Positions 35,252 to 44,323 of a stretch of 64,000 nt of DNA are shown piece after piece. Source of the DNA: Lentibacillus cibarius. GTDB lineage: Bacteria; Bacillota; Bacilli; Bacillales; Amphibacillaceae. A program made the translations under genes and the position numbers. Below the pieces are notes generated by a model that saw nothing but the letters and a program-made list of their open reading frames with translations, searched no databases and was not told the DNA's origin. Within the stretch, counting starts at the first letter, position 1. Every line of letters begins with the position of its first letter. The DNA lies in the NCBI RefSeq assembly GCF_005887555.1, contig NZ_VCIA01000001.1:2418001-2482000 (forward strand), read 5' to 3'.

Positions 35252-35827
35252 ATGAAAATGGGGGAAGATATGGACAATAAATTGGAAAAAATTGAAGATG
35301 TCCGAACGCAATTTATTGAGAAAATAACAGATAATATGAATGCCTTTGGTGCATCAACGAGTGTCGGACGGGTACTGGGAATTATTTATATGAATCGGGA
35401 GCCGATGACACTGGATGATTTGTCAGCTGAAACCGGAATGAGCAAAACAAGGATGAGTCAGGTCGTCCGAGAAATGATTGATATGAATATTGCTGAACGT
35501 GTTTTTAAGAAGGGTGTCCGGAAAGATTTATACACGGTGGAAGAAGATTATTATCAGACGTTTATCTCTCTATTTACGTCCACTTGGCAAAAAGCGATCA
35601 GTCGGAGCCGACACTTTGAGCAGCGCCTAAATAACAAGCTTGATGAATTGCAACAACAACAGGATCTGACAGAAGAGGATGAACAAGCGATTAATGAATT
35701 GTTGGCAGAACTTCACGAATGGACGGAATACTATGATTGGATACGTCGCGTAACAGACTTTTTTGAGAGCGGCGAAATATTTAAACATGTACCAAAAAAA
35801 CGGACAGGAGGAAATGTAAATGAGTAA
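35252..35827 (+). CDS. GbsR/MarR-family regulator of osmolyte genes
   Basis: A 191-residue regulator of the GbsR/OpcR branch: winged helix with MTLDDLSAETGMSKTRMSQVVREM, then a basic wing and a helical C-terminus (HEWTEYYDWIRRVTDFFESGE). B. subtilis relatives repress opuB, opuC or gbsAB and respond to choline. ATG 35252 is nine bases after AAGGAGG. It overlaps the following BKACE gene by 8 bp, tying it to the carnitine catabolic genes; it therefore probably responds to carnitine or a derivative here. The effector is inferred. Confidence 0.85.
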   Translation: MKMGEDMDNKLEKIEDVRTQFIEKITDNMNAFGASTSVGRVLGIIYMNREPMTLDDLSAETGMSKTRMSQVVREMIDMNIAERVFKKGVRKDLYTVEEDYYQTFISLFTSTWQKAISRSRHFEQRLNNKLDELQQQQDLTEEDEQAINELLAELHEWTEYYDWIRRVTDFFESGEIFKHVPKKRTGGNVNE

Positions 35828-36713
35828 AAAAGTAATTCTTTCAGCAGCGTTGACAGGAGCAGGAGATACGACAGCCAAAAACCCGGATGTTCCTGTGACG
35901 CCAAAAGAGATAGCAGATTCAGCAATTAAAGCAGCCAAAGCTGGGGCTACAATCGCTCATCTTCATGTGCGTGACCCTGAAACAGGTCAAATGAGTCATG
36001 ATGTGAACCTGTTCCGTGAGACGGTAGAACGTATCCGTGAATCGGAAACAGATGTGATTATTAATATCACTTCAGGCGGTGGCGGTGACTGGGTTCCAAG
36101 CGATGCCGATCCGACCAGAGGCGGTGAAGGAACGGACATGCAGACACCGGAGGAGCGCCATGAACCAGTTGGTGAACTTCTCCCGGAAATGTGTACCCTT
36201 GACTGCGGCAGCACCAATTTCGGTAATATGCTTTATGTTAGCCCAACAGACTGGCTGCGGAAACAGGCAAAGCTCGTTCAGGAAAGTGGTGTAAAGCCTG
36301 AACTGGAATGCTTTGATACAGGTCATGTACGCTTTGCCAACCAGCTTATAAAGGAAGGGTTAATTGAAGGTGATCCTTTATACCAATTCTGTCTTGGTAT
36401 TCCTTGGGGTGCTGCGGCTGATGCAGAGACATTGGCATACTTAAAAAGCCGTATTCCCGAAAACGGCAGATGGGCAGCGTTTGGAATCGGTCGTATGCAA
36501 ATGCCGATTGTAGCGGAATCCATCCTGCAAGGCGGTAATATTCGTGTCGGCCTAGAGGACAACCTGTACTTGAAAAAAGGACAGTTGGCAACAAACGAAC
36601 AACTTGTAGACAAGGCTGCCGGTATTGTTGAAACCCTTGGATCAGATATCATGACACCTGCTGAAGCTCGAAAAGAATTAAATTTACGCAACCCATATGG
36701 AAAGGAAGACTAA
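35820..36713 (+). CDS. Dehydrocarnitine cleavage enzyme (BKACE family)
   Basis: A 297-residue beta-keto acid cleavage enzyme. The fold is a TIM barrel with the metal-binding motif ATIAHLHVRDPETG near residue 45 and a TSGGGGDW loop near 85. Members transfer the acetyl end of a beta-keto acid to CoA-linked acceptors. Its neighbours (L-carnitine dehydrogenase and a hot-dog thioesterase) match the set that turns 3-dehydrocarnitine plus acetyl-CoA into betainyl-CoA and acetoacetate, so that substrate is likely. AGGAGG lies eight bases before ATG 35820. Confidence 0.85.
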   Translation: MSKKVILSAALTGAGDTTAKNPDVPVTPKEIADSAIKAAKAGATIAHLHVRDPETGQMSHDVNLFRETVERIRESETDVIINITSGGGGDWVPSDADPTRGGEGTDMQTPEERHEPVGELLPEMCTLDCGSTNFGNMLYVSPTDWLRKQAKLVQESGVKPELECFDTGHVRFANQLIKEGLIEGDPLYQFCLGIPWGAAADAETLAYLKSRIPENGRWAAFGIGRMQMPIVAESILQGGNIRVGLEDNLYLKKGQLATNEQLVDKAAGIVETLGSDIMTPAEARKELNLRNPYGKED

Positions 36714-36714
36714 C

Positions 36715-37683
36715 ATGACATCAACATCATCGATTAAACAAGTAACCGTTGTCGGGACAGGGGTCATCGGCAATGGCTGGATTACACGATTTTTGGCCAA
36801 TGGCTTTCGCGTTGTTGCATCAGACCCCGCTCCGGAAGTGGAGGCTCGTACACGTGATGCAGTAAGTCGTGCGTGGTCATCTATGGAAAAAATGGGATTG
36901 GCAGAAGGTGCCTCACAAGATAACCTCTTTTTCGAGCCGGATCTAGAAAAGGCACTGGCTGAAGCCGACTTTGTTCAGGAAAATGTTCCCGAACGCGAGG
37001 AATTAAAACGAAGCGTTATTGCGTCGATTGATCAATTTGCACCGAAAGAAGCCGTCATCGCATCTAGCACATCCGGTATTTTGCCTAGTACCTTGCAGGC
37101 TGATTGTGCACACCATCCCGAACGCGTGATTGTTGCACACCCGTTCAACCCGGTTTACCTTATGCCGCTTGTTGAGCTTGTTGGTGGTGAGAAAACGGAT
37201 GATGCGTTTGTTGAAAAAGCTAGACAATTTTACGAGTCCATGAACATGAAACCACTCGTCGTTCGTCAGGAAATAGAAGGCCATATTGCCGACCGGCTGA
37301 TGGAAGCAATTTGGCGCGAATCACTGCACATCGTTAATGACGGTGCAGCATCAACAGAGGAAATCGATGCGTCCATCATTTATGGTCCGGGTCTGCGCTG
37401 GGCATTGATGGGGCCATTCATGACCTTGCATATGGGTGGCGGAAAACAAGGAATGCGCCATCTTCTTGAACAATTTGGTCCGGCTTTGAAGCTGCCATGG
37501 ACCAAACTGGAAGCGCCTGAATTAACGGATGAATTGTCAGAGAAAGTAATAACTGGCTGTGAAGAACAGACTGGTGATGTAGAGATGGAAAAACTGGAAG
37601 AACGCCGCGATGCATTCTTAATTGAGTTGCAGCAACTATTGGAAAAATACTGGCCAGGTGCCAACTTATCAGGAAATGTATAA
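36715..37683 (+). CDS. lcdH: L-carnitine dehydrogenase
   Basis: A 322-residue NAD-dependent enzyme of the 3-hydroxyacyl-CoA dehydrogenase superfamily. The Rossmann motif VVGTGVIGNGWITRFLANG opens the protein, ASSTSGILPS and AHPFNPVYLMPLVELVG follow, and the C-terminal domain has the YGPGLRWALMGPFMTLHMGG stretch typical of carnitine dehydrogenases. It lacks the acyl-CoA-type fusion partner. ATG 36715 starts 1 bp after the upstream stop codon with AAGGAAG in front. It oxidises L-carnitine to 3-dehydrocarnitine, the substrate of the preceding gene's product. Confidence 0.88.
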   Translation: MTSTSSIKQVTVVGTGVIGNGWITRFLANGFRVVASDPAPEVEARTRDAVSRAWSSMEKMGLAEGASQDNLFFEPDLEKALAEADFVQENVPEREELKRSVIASIDQFAPKEAVIASSTSGILPSTLQADCAHHPERVIVAHPFNPVYLMPLVELVGGEKTDDAFVEKARQFYESMNMKPLVVRQEIEGHIADRLMEAIWRESLHIVNDGAASTEEIDASIIYGPGLRWALMGPFMTLHMGGGKQGMRHLLEQFGPALKLPWTKLEAPELTDELSEKVITGCEEQTGDVEMEKLEERRDAFLIELQQLLEKYWPGANLSGNV

Positions 37684-37752
37684 ATTATTAAACTGTTATC
37701 CGGCGTGTAGGATGCTGGAGAGCAACATCATATGATATGAGGAGGGACTATC

Positions 37753-38226
37753 GTGAATAGGAGCGTGCTTATTAAGCATAACGTACCCGAGGAATGGATT
37801 GATTATAACGGTCACATGAATGACGCTGAATATGTGCGTGCCTTCAGCTGGGGCGTCGACCGCTTCATGAAGCTAATCGGTATTACGGATGAGTTCCGCG
37901 AGCAGCAAATGTATACCATTTATACAATGGAAACACATGTCTGCTATTTGGATGAAATGAAACTGGACGAACCGTTTGAAGTCCATATGCAGATGATCGA
38001 TTATGATGCGAAGCGCGTGCACATATTCTTTGAGCTATTTGGCGAAGACGGTAAACGAGCTGCAACGAGCGAGCAAATGCTCATGGGAATTGATCAGGAA
38101 AGCGGTCGACCGGCACCATTCCCAGAAGAAGTTTATGAAAATGTAAAAGAACTTGCCCAGCACCATACCCCGGAAGAAAATCCGAAAGAAGTCGGACGTG
38201 TAATTGGCATCAGACGAAAAAAATAG
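37753..38226 (+). CDS. Betainyl-CoA thioesterase (hot-dog fold)
   Basis: A 157-residue 4HBT-type thioesterase with the motif WIDYNGHMNDAEYVRAF near residue 12 and the long central helix of the hot-dog fold. In carnitine degradation loci a thioesterase like this hydrolyses betainyl-CoA to glycine betaine and CoA, and its position after lcdH and the BKACE gene supports that. GAGGAGGG lies just before GTG 37753. Last gene of the cluster, followed by a terminator. Confidence 0.82.
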   Translation: MNRSVLIKHNVPEEWIDYNGHMNDAEYVRAFSWGVDRFMKLIGITDEFREQQMYTIYTMETHVCYLDEMKLDEPFEVHMQMIDYDAKRVHIFFELFGEDGKRAATSEQMLMGIDQESGRPAPFPEEVYENVKELAQHHTPEENPKEVGRVIGIRRKK

Positions 38227-38234
38227 GCCGCAAC

Positions 38235-38277
38235 AAAGTTTCCCGAAAACCGGTATACCGGACGGGAAACTTTTTTA
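38235..38277 (+). terminator. Intrinsic terminator of the carnitine operon
   Basis: Stem AAAGTTTCCCG/CGGGAAACTTT with an inner CCGGTATACCGG palindrome and six T residues, 9 bp after the thioesterase stop. Confidence 0.9.
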
Positions 38278-38309
38278 TTTTCGAAAGGCTGGTCACCGAT
38301 TTTGGCCAG

Positions 38310-38367
38310 AACTCGCGCGACCCGAGTGGAAAGTCGCGCGACCCGGCCCGAAACTCGCGCGAAAACC
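38310..38367. repeat. 21-bp GC-rich tandem repeat, about 2.75 copies
   Basis: Three copies of AACTCGCGCGA or AAGTCGCGCGA start at 38310, 38331 and 38352, an exact 21-bp period, with CCCG-containing spacers. The segment is far richer in G+C than its surroundings. It does not overlap a gene and looks like an intergenic minisatellite of the type seen in some Bacillaceae. Confidence 0.8.
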
Positions 38368-38504
38368 TGGCTTGCCAGTCTCGCCTTACTCATGACCCAT
38401 GCGAAATATTACAATTACATAACAATTAGGTTAACCTGGATGTATACGGACAAAAATCATTTAAAATGGACAAGAATGCTGAATGGAAAAGGTGTAATCA
38501 TGTT

Positions 38505-39655
38505 ATGAAAAAGTTGTTCATCCTAATAATTAGTATCCTCGTAAGTTCGCTTCCTATGGTAACCGCGCAAGCAGCACAAAGTAGTGAGCCTCCGTCCATA
38601 ACAAGTGAGGCAGCTATTATGATTGATGCAGAGACCGGTGATGTTCTGTTTGCCAAAAATGCGCATGCATCGATGTATCCTGCCAGTCTGACCAAAATTG
38701 CTACCGCTATTTATGCTATTGAAAACGGAGATTTGGATAGTATTGCAACAGTTAGTAAAAAGGCTCGGAATATAGAAGGAACAAGAGTGTATCTTGCTAA
38801 GGATGAAAAAGTTACATTAAAAAAGCTTATTCAGGGGCTCTTAATCAATTCCGGTAATGATGCGGGTGTTGCGATAGCTGAGCATCTAAGTGGCAGTGTT
38901 GCCAGTTTCGCTAAAGATTTGAATATTATTTAGAAGAAAAGGTTGGTGTGCGGGATACAAATTTTGAAAATCCACACGGCTTGTTTAACCCTAATCATGT
39001 TACCACTGCGGCGGATTTGGCTCAAATTACGAAATATGCAATGCAAAATGAAACGTTTCGGGAAATTTTCGGGACGGTAGCGTTAGAGTGGCATGGTGAG
39101 TCTTGGGATACAACGCTTTTGACCCACCATAAATTAATGCGGCAAATGCCTTATGTAGGGATTACCGGTGGCAAAACCGGCTTTGTTGATCAATCCGGAT
39201 TTACGCTGGCAACGACCGCGGAAAGGGAAAATCTTAGCCTGATTGTCATTACATTAAAAACTAATTTCCAGGACAAGGCATACGATGATACGAAACATTT
39301 GCTGGATTACGGGTTTGCAAACTTCACGCGTGCTACTATTCCTAAAGCAACCCCGTTTAACGGCGGGATCCATCAATATAATACGTCGGAAAAGATAACC
39401 TACACACGCCCCTTACAAGTCCCGATAAGGAAAGAAGTAGATAAAAATGGGTTGTTAAAAATTAGTAATATGAATGGTGATGTGATTAAGCAATATCAAC
39501 TGAAAAGAGCGAACTCAGAAATACCTGCAAAAGTAATGCCAGAAAACAGTGTGAATGAGAACACTGTTCTGACGGCTATTTACCACTTTTTGTTATTGTC
39601 GTCATTATCATCGTACTAGGCGTGCCACCAAAATGGAATAATAAAAGCAAACAGG
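38505..39655 (+). pseudogene. D-alanyl-D-alanine carboxypeptidase (DacF-like), frameshifted
   Basis: Class C low-molecular-weight penicillin-binding protein with signal peptide (about residues 1-24), the catalytic PASLTKIATA, SGN in LINSGNDAG and the KTG triad in GGKTGFVDQSG. It trims peptidoglycan stem peptides. Frame one ends at 38933; homology continues in another frame from EYYLEEKVGVRDTNF (about 38921), and again changes frame near 39578, where the last part becomes a hydrophobic C-terminal anchor (FVIVVIIIVLG). Each change is a loss of one base. The start is ATG 38505 after AAAGGTG. It is either a pseudogene or affected by sequence errors. Confidence 0.82.
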
Positions 39656-39694
39656 AAAAAGGATTCTTATGTAGCAGACATGAGAATCCTTTTT
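39656..39694. terminator. Bidirectional terminator
   Basis: Near-perfect stem AAAAAGGATTCTTATGT/ACATGAGAATCCTTTTT between the dacF-like gene and the 3' end of the minus-strand membrane protein gene. Confidence 0.9.
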
Positions 39695-40190
39695 ACATTT
39701 CTTTAGTGGTATCCTGTTTGACTCGTCTAAGTAATAGCCATCGAATCACTCCAACAACGATGAGACCGATGGGCAAAAACAACATTGGCAACCACATTGG
39801 CCCAATAAGTATACCAAATATGGTAAACGTTGGGGAGAAAATTAACCCAACTGTAACAAAATAAGCAGCAAAGACGAACACGATAAACATATATGGTTTA
39901 CTTTCGCCGGCTGCATCTCGGTAAGCATCCCACATCGCAAAGAAATAAAGACACGGGTAGAACATGAGCCATTGATAATCAGTGTGGTCTATGGCACTTT
40001 TAATGTCTCCATGGAAACTGAAGACGATAATTTCATTAAAATTCCCCATCACATTAATAACGACTTCAAGTGAAACAAACACAAAACCTTTAAAGTACTT
40101 GTTGTTTAGTAGTTGACCAAATCCAGGAAGGGCAATACTCCAAAGCAGCATTTCAAGTTTATCTTTATCCTTTTTAGGCTCTGTTTTCAT
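39693..40190 (-). CDS. Hypothetical multi-pass membrane protein
   Basis: A 165-residue protein with a charged N-terminus and about four hydrophobic segments. The opening LLWSIALPGFGQLLNNKYFKGF resembles TM2-like membrane domains (quoted segment is near residues 15-36). Function unknown. The ATG at 40190 lies 8 bp after the stop of the 58-codon gene upstream, so the two are probably cotranscribed. They are divergent from the germinant receptor operon, which may share regulation, although no spore-specific promoter could be assigned. Confidence 0.65.
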   Translation of the reverse strand: MKTEPKKDKDKLEMLLWSIALPGFGQLLNNKYFKGFVFVSLEVVINVMGNFNEIIVFSFHGDIKSAIDHTDYQWLMFYPCLYFFAMWDAYRDAAGESKPYMFIVFVFAAYFVTVGLIFSPTFTIFGILIGPMWLPMLFLPIGLIVVGVIRWLLLRRVKQDTTKEM

Positions 40191-40198
40191 ACGCCTTG

Positions 40199-40375
40199 TT
40201 AGTTGGTCGCTGCTTCATGTGTGCTGCTGGCAGTTATTGCGCCTTTGGTTTTTCTTTTTACCCGTTTGCCTGTTTCGTCGATTGTCAAATGTACTGTCCG
40301 TGTTGGTGGCATATTTAATGGTAGTTCAGGTTGAAGGGACATGATCGATTGAAGAGATACATGGTTGCGTGTCAT
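40199..40375 (-). CDS. Small hypothetical protein (58 aa)
   Basis: A 58-codon gene with a strong AGGAGG seven bases before its ATG. The product is soluble, with a basic middle (GKRVKRKTKG) and a Ser/Thr/Ala-rich end. Family not recognised. It sits just upstream of the membrane protein gene at 39693-40190 and is divergent from the ger operon, 125 bp away. The ribosome binding site and codon use make it likely to be translated. Confidence 0.6.
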   Translation of the reverse strand: MTRNHVSLQSIMSLQPELPLNMPPTRTVHLTIDETGKRVKRKTKGAITASSTHEAATN

Positions 40376-40499
40376 CAGACCTACCTCCTATAAAAGGTTG
40401 TAAAGCTAGTGTGGCTAGTACAAAATATCTTATACCGTATAAATTAAAAGCTTTAAGGAAAGGTAAAGGGAAACAGGTTAAAAATGGGAGGGAAAGATA

Positions 40500-42053
40500 A
40501 TGGGGATTGGGTCATTTTTTAAACAAAAAGGGAAACAACAATCCAAACAAAAGCCAGCCATCGAGTTTGATACCGATTTAAAGAAAAACCTGGACAAGAA
40601 CTTGGAAATTATTGAAACAATGCTGGAGAAGCCGAATGACCTCGTTATCCGCGAACTTTCTCTCGGACGTCCTGACTATCGCTGCGCTGTTGTTTATATT
40701 GATGGATTGGTGGACAAACCGGAAATCAACAATAATGTGATAAAGAATTTGCAGTACTATGCGGAAAAACAGGAATTGCCAAAAGATACAAATGATTTAA
40801 TTAATGAAGTAGAAAAAGAGCTTATATCGACTGGTGATGTCAGTAAAGGGAAGACGCTGGATGATGTGTCATTTGCCCTACTATACGGCAGTGCCATCCT
40901 CTATCTTGACGGCATTGACCAGGTGTTAATGCTTGATCTAAAAGGATGGCAAACGCGTTCCATTGAAGAACCGGTAACCGAGTCGCTCATCCGTGGCCCG
41001 CGTGAAGGGTTTATTGAGAACCTGCGTACGAATATGATGCTGATTCGTCGGCACATCCGGGATCCTAATTTGCGGTTTAAAACCTACCAAATAGGTCGGC
41101 GCTCCAAAAAAAACCTGGTCGTATCTTACATAGAGGGGATTGTCCATCCGGATATTTTAAAAGAAGTCAATCGCCGGCTGAAAACAATAGATCTCGACGA
41201 TGCGCCGGAATCCGGATTTGTTGAGCAATGGATTGAAGATAGCTTTTTATCACCATTTCCACAGATTGCTAATACCGAACGACCGGACAAAGTTGCCACA
41301 GCCATATTGCAGGGGAAAATCGCCATCATCCTCGATGGAACGCCGTTTGTTCTGATTGCGCCGCTTACGTTGGGAAACACGTTTCAATCACCGGAAGACT
41401 ACAACGAACGCTGGCTCATTGGTACATTTCTTCGTTTATTGCGGTATGGGGCAGCTTTTCTAGCAATGTTTCTGCCGTCATTATATATTGCGCTGGTTTC
41501 CTATGATCCGGGAATGATTCCTCCTAAATTGGCCTTTTCCATTGCCGCAACACGTGAAGGGGTTCCGTTCCCGGCAGCGATTGAAGCGTTTATTATGGCA
41601 TTCACGATGGAACTGCTCCGAGAGGCGGGTGCCCGTCTTCCGAAAACCATTGGACAGACAATCGGTATCGTCGGTGGTCTAGTTATTGGTGATGCTGCTG
41701 TCCAAGCGGGCGTGGTTAGTCCGATTATGGTTATTGTGGTTGCGGTAACAGCTATTGCAGCATTTGCCATCCCTTCCTACAGTACGACGATTGCATTTCG
41801 TCTGCTCCGGTTCGGTTTTATGCTTGCGGCTTCTTTTTTTGGCCTATATGGTGTCATACTTGTCTATATTATGATTAATATTCATATTGTCAATTTAAAA
41901 AGTATTGGCGTACCCTATTCAACTCCTTATGCTCCAACTTTCTTCCATGATTGGAAAGACCTTATACTGCGGGCGCCGATTGCTATGCAAACAAGACGAC
42001 CGGCTTACATGCAAACCGTTGATAATAAGTCAAGGGATAAGGAGAAACATTGA
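40500..42053 (+). CDS. Spore germinant receptor subunit A
   Basis: GerA family A subunit of 517 residues: a hydrophilic N-terminal domain to about residue 270 (LGRPDYRCAVVYIDGLVD, ESLIRGPREGFIENLRTN), then about five to six membrane helices, and a cytoplasmic tail. GerAA-type proteins form the ligand-responsive channel of the receptor in the spore inner membrane. GGGAGGGAAAG precedes ATG 40500. First gene of an A-B-B-C-D operon; which germinant it senses cannot be told. Confidence 0.92.
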   Translation: MGIGSFFKQKGKQQSKQKPAIEFDTDLKKNLDKNLEIIETMLEKPNDLVIRELSLGRPDYRCAVVYIDGLVDKPEINNNVIKNLQYYAEKQELPKDTNDLINEVEKELISTGDVSKGKTLDDVSFALLYGSAILYLDGIDQVLMLDLKGWQTRSIEEPVTESLIRGPREGFIENLRTNMMLIRRHIRDPNLRFKTYQIGRRSKKNLVVSYIEGIVHPDILKEVNRRLKTIDLDDAPESGFVEQWIEDSFLSPFPQIANTERPDKVATAILQGKIAIILDGTPFVLIAPLTLGNTFQSPEDYNERWLIGTFLRLLRYGAAFLAMFLPSLYIALVSYDPGMIPPKLAFSIAATREGVPFPAAIEAFIMAFTMELLREAGARLPKTIGQTIGIVGGLVIGDAAVQAGVVSPIMVIVVAVTAIAAFAIPSYSTTIAFRLLRFGFMLAASFFGLYGVILVYIMINIHIVNLKSIGVPYSTPYAPTFFHDWKDLILRAPIAMQTRRPAYMQTVDNKSRDKEKH

Positions 42054-43156
42054 TGAAAAAGTTCGAGTATGCTGATGACCAAATCGGTGACAAGGAGCTT
42101 ATGATTGCTATCCCTTCCGTTGTTATCGGCGTTGGTGTATTGTCGCTGCCAAGATCACTTGCGGAGTCAACCAATGTTGCGGACGGGCTTTTCATACTGT
42201 TTTTTGGCGGGCTGTGTGTTGTTTTTATAACGTGGTTGGTAGCAAAGCTTGCAGTACAATTTCCGCAAGAAAGCTTCTTTTCGTATACGACATCCGTTAC
42301 GTCTAAGCCTGTAGCTGTCATATATACGCTTTTATTGTCTGTCTATGGGTTGTCGATGACAGCTTTTGAGACACGTGTCATTGCAGCTGTTGCCGATCAG
42401 TATTTGTTTAACCGAACGCCTTTTGGTATCATCGCGCTCACCTTTTTATTGGTCGTCATGTATGCCGTTTCAGGATCAAGGACAGGCCTGTTTCGGTTGA
42501 ATATGATATTTCTTCCAATTATTGCTTTTATAACACTGCTAGTGATTATATTTAACATCGGGATGTTTGTTCCCGGTAACCTGTTTCCTGTTTTTACTAC
42601 TGACTTCAGTAGTCAAGTCAGTGCATTCATTGAAAGTACCAATACCTTCACGGGATTTGGCATTCTATTATTCTACACGTCTTTGGTGAAAAGTCCCCGT
42701 AACGTCCCAAAAAAAGCTGCTGCTGGAATGGCGTTTGCAGTGGTGTTATATATTATGATTTACGTCATGTGTATAGGGGGGTTCGGTAACCTCGCAACAG
42801 GGAATCTGCTGTACCCGACCGTCGAACTCGCTAAAGACGTGCAAATACCTGGCGGGTTTTTGGAACGGTTTGAGTTATTATTTTTTGTCATTTGGATTAT
42901 GGCCATTTTTAATACGTCCATTATGGCCATGGATACGGCGGTGTTTGCGCTGAATGCTCTTTTTAAAAAGAATCGTAAAATGCAGCTGATTTTCATACTG
43001 TCTCCGTTGGTATACATTGTCGGAATGATGCCGCAAAACAGCAATGAAATAGATGCATTGGGGACCTTTATGGGTGTACTTGGAGCTGCAGCCACGATTT
43101 CTGTTACAGTCCTTTTATTTATATTTCTAAAACTTAGGGCTAGGAAAAAGCAATGA
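42053..43156 (+). CDS. Spore germinant receptor subunit B, copy 1
   Basis: A 367-residue GerAB/GerKB-type protein of the APC superfamily with ten helices; the N-terminus (KKFEYADDQIGDKELMIAIPSVVIG) is typical. B subunits bind the germinant. It starts at ATG 42053 one base into the previous stop (TGATG). It is closely related to the next gene: the first about 15 residues and much of the rest match, indicating a tandem duplication. Confidence 0.92.
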   Translation: MKKFEYADDQIGDKELMIAIPSVVIGVGVLSLPRSLAESTNVADGLFILFFGGLCVVFITWLVAKLAVQFPQESFFSYTTSVTSKPVAVIYTLLLSVYGLSMTAFETRVIAAVADQYLFNRTPFGIIALTFLLVVMYAVSGSRTGLFRLNMIFLPIIAFITLLVIIFNIGMFVPGNLFPVFTTDFSSQVSAFIESTNTFTGFGILLFYTSLVKSPRNVPKKAAAGMAFAVVLYIMIYVMCIGGFGNLATGNLLYPTVELAKDVQIPGGFLERFELLFFVIWIMAIFNTSIMAMDTAVFALNALFKKNRKMQLIFILSPLVYIVGMMPQNSNEIDALGTFMGVLGAAATISVTVLLFIFLKLRARKKQ

Positions 43157-43219
43157 GTGCGATCAGGGCGGCTACCCTCCGATGATGACAAATCGGGTGG
43201 ATAAAGGAGAATCTAGCGG

Positions 43220-44323
43220 ATGAAAAAGTTCGAGTATGCGGATGATCAAATAGGTGATAAAGAAATGATGATTGCCATCCCCTCCATTGTTGTTGGCATT
43301 GGCATCATTACGCTACCAAGAACGCTTGCAGAACCGACCAATGGTGTCGATGGAGTATTCGCATTGGTAATCGGAGGTACGTTTGCTATTTTGATGACGT
43401 GGATCGTGGCCAAGCTTGCGGTACAATTCCCGCGAGAGAGCTTTTTTTCGTATGCATCAACACTAACATCCAAACCTGTGGCGGTCCTATTTACACTTTT
43501 ATTCGCTATTTATGGACTGTCGAACACCGTCTATCAAACGCGTGCCATCGCATCTGTTTCCGAGGAGTATTTGTTCGAACGGACGCCTTTTGATGCTGTT
43601 TCCCTTACCTTTTTATTGATTGTCATATATGCCGTTTCGGGGTCAAAGGTCGGGCTGTTTCGACTAAATATGTTGTTTTTTCCAATTGTTGTATTTATTA
43701 GCTTACTGGTGATACTGCTTAATATTGGGCTGTTTATTCCTGAAAATTTGCTTCCTGTTTTGACGACCGACTTTAACAGCCAATGGAATGCATTAACAAA
43801 GAGCACTTTTTCTTTTATGGGGTTTGGGGTTCTTTTATTTTATACGTCATTAGTAAAAAGTCCCCGTAATGTTCCGAAAAAAGCTGCAGTCGGTATGTCG
43901 GTTGCAGTTGTGTTATATATCATGATTTTTGTCATGTTCATCGGTGTGTTCGGCAATCTTGCTGCAGCGAATTTGTTGTATCCAACCGTGGAACTAGCCA
44001 AAGACGTGCAAATACCTGGCGGGTTTTTCGAACGGTTTGAGTCGTTGTTTTTTGTTATTTGGATTATGGCTATTTTTAATACGACTGTAATGTTCTTTGA
44101 TAGCGCGATATTTGCGTTGAATGCACTATTTAAAAAGAATCGTAAAATGCAGCTGATTTTCATACTGTCCCCATTGATATACATTGTGGGCATGATTCCG
44201 CAAAGCACCAATGAAATTAGTGCACTCGGCACCTTTACTAGTATGTATGGGTTTGCTGTCGTTAGTTCCACGGTGGCGGTTCTCTTTATTGCGTGGAAAG
44301 CGAGGGGTGGGATTAAGAAATGA
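43220..44323 (+). CDS. Spore germinant receptor subunit B, copy 2
   Basis: A second 367-residue GerAB-type subunit, largely colinear with copy 1 (shared runs include FYTSLVKSPRNVPKKAA and ELAKDVQIPGGF). Differences cluster in the helices, as expected if the two copies bind different ligands or modulate each other. GGAGAATCTAGCGG precedes ATG 43220. Its stop overlaps the start of the C subunit gene (ATGA). Confidence 0.92.
   Translation: MKKFEYADDQIGDKEMMIAIPSIVVGIGIITLPRTLAEPTNGVDGVFALVIGGTFAILMTWIVAKLAVQFPRESFFSYASTLTSKPVAVLFTLLFAIYGLSNTVYQTRAIASVSEEYLFERTPFDAVSLTFLLIVIYAVSGSKVGLFRLNMLFFPIVVFISLLVILLNIGLFIPENLLPVLTTDFNSQWNALTKSTFSFMGFGVLLFYTSLVKSPRNVPKKAAVGMSVAVVLYIMIFVMFIGVFGNLAAANLLYPTVELAKDVQIPGGFFERFESLFFVIWIMAIFNTTVMFFDSAIFALNALFKKNRKMQLIFILSPLIYIVGMIPQSTNEISALGTFTSMYGFAVVSSTVAVLFIAWKARGGIKK

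Noticed and set aside
38260..38420. CRISPR array suggested by regularly spaced GC-rich repeats
   Set aside because: The 21-bp units are contiguous without spacers and there are no cas genes; it is a simple tandem repeat.
39622..39864. 80-codon plus-strand ORF after the dacF-like gene
   Set aside because: Its first part is the out-of-frame anchor of the carboxypeptidase; the rest passes through a terminator and is antisense to the next gene.
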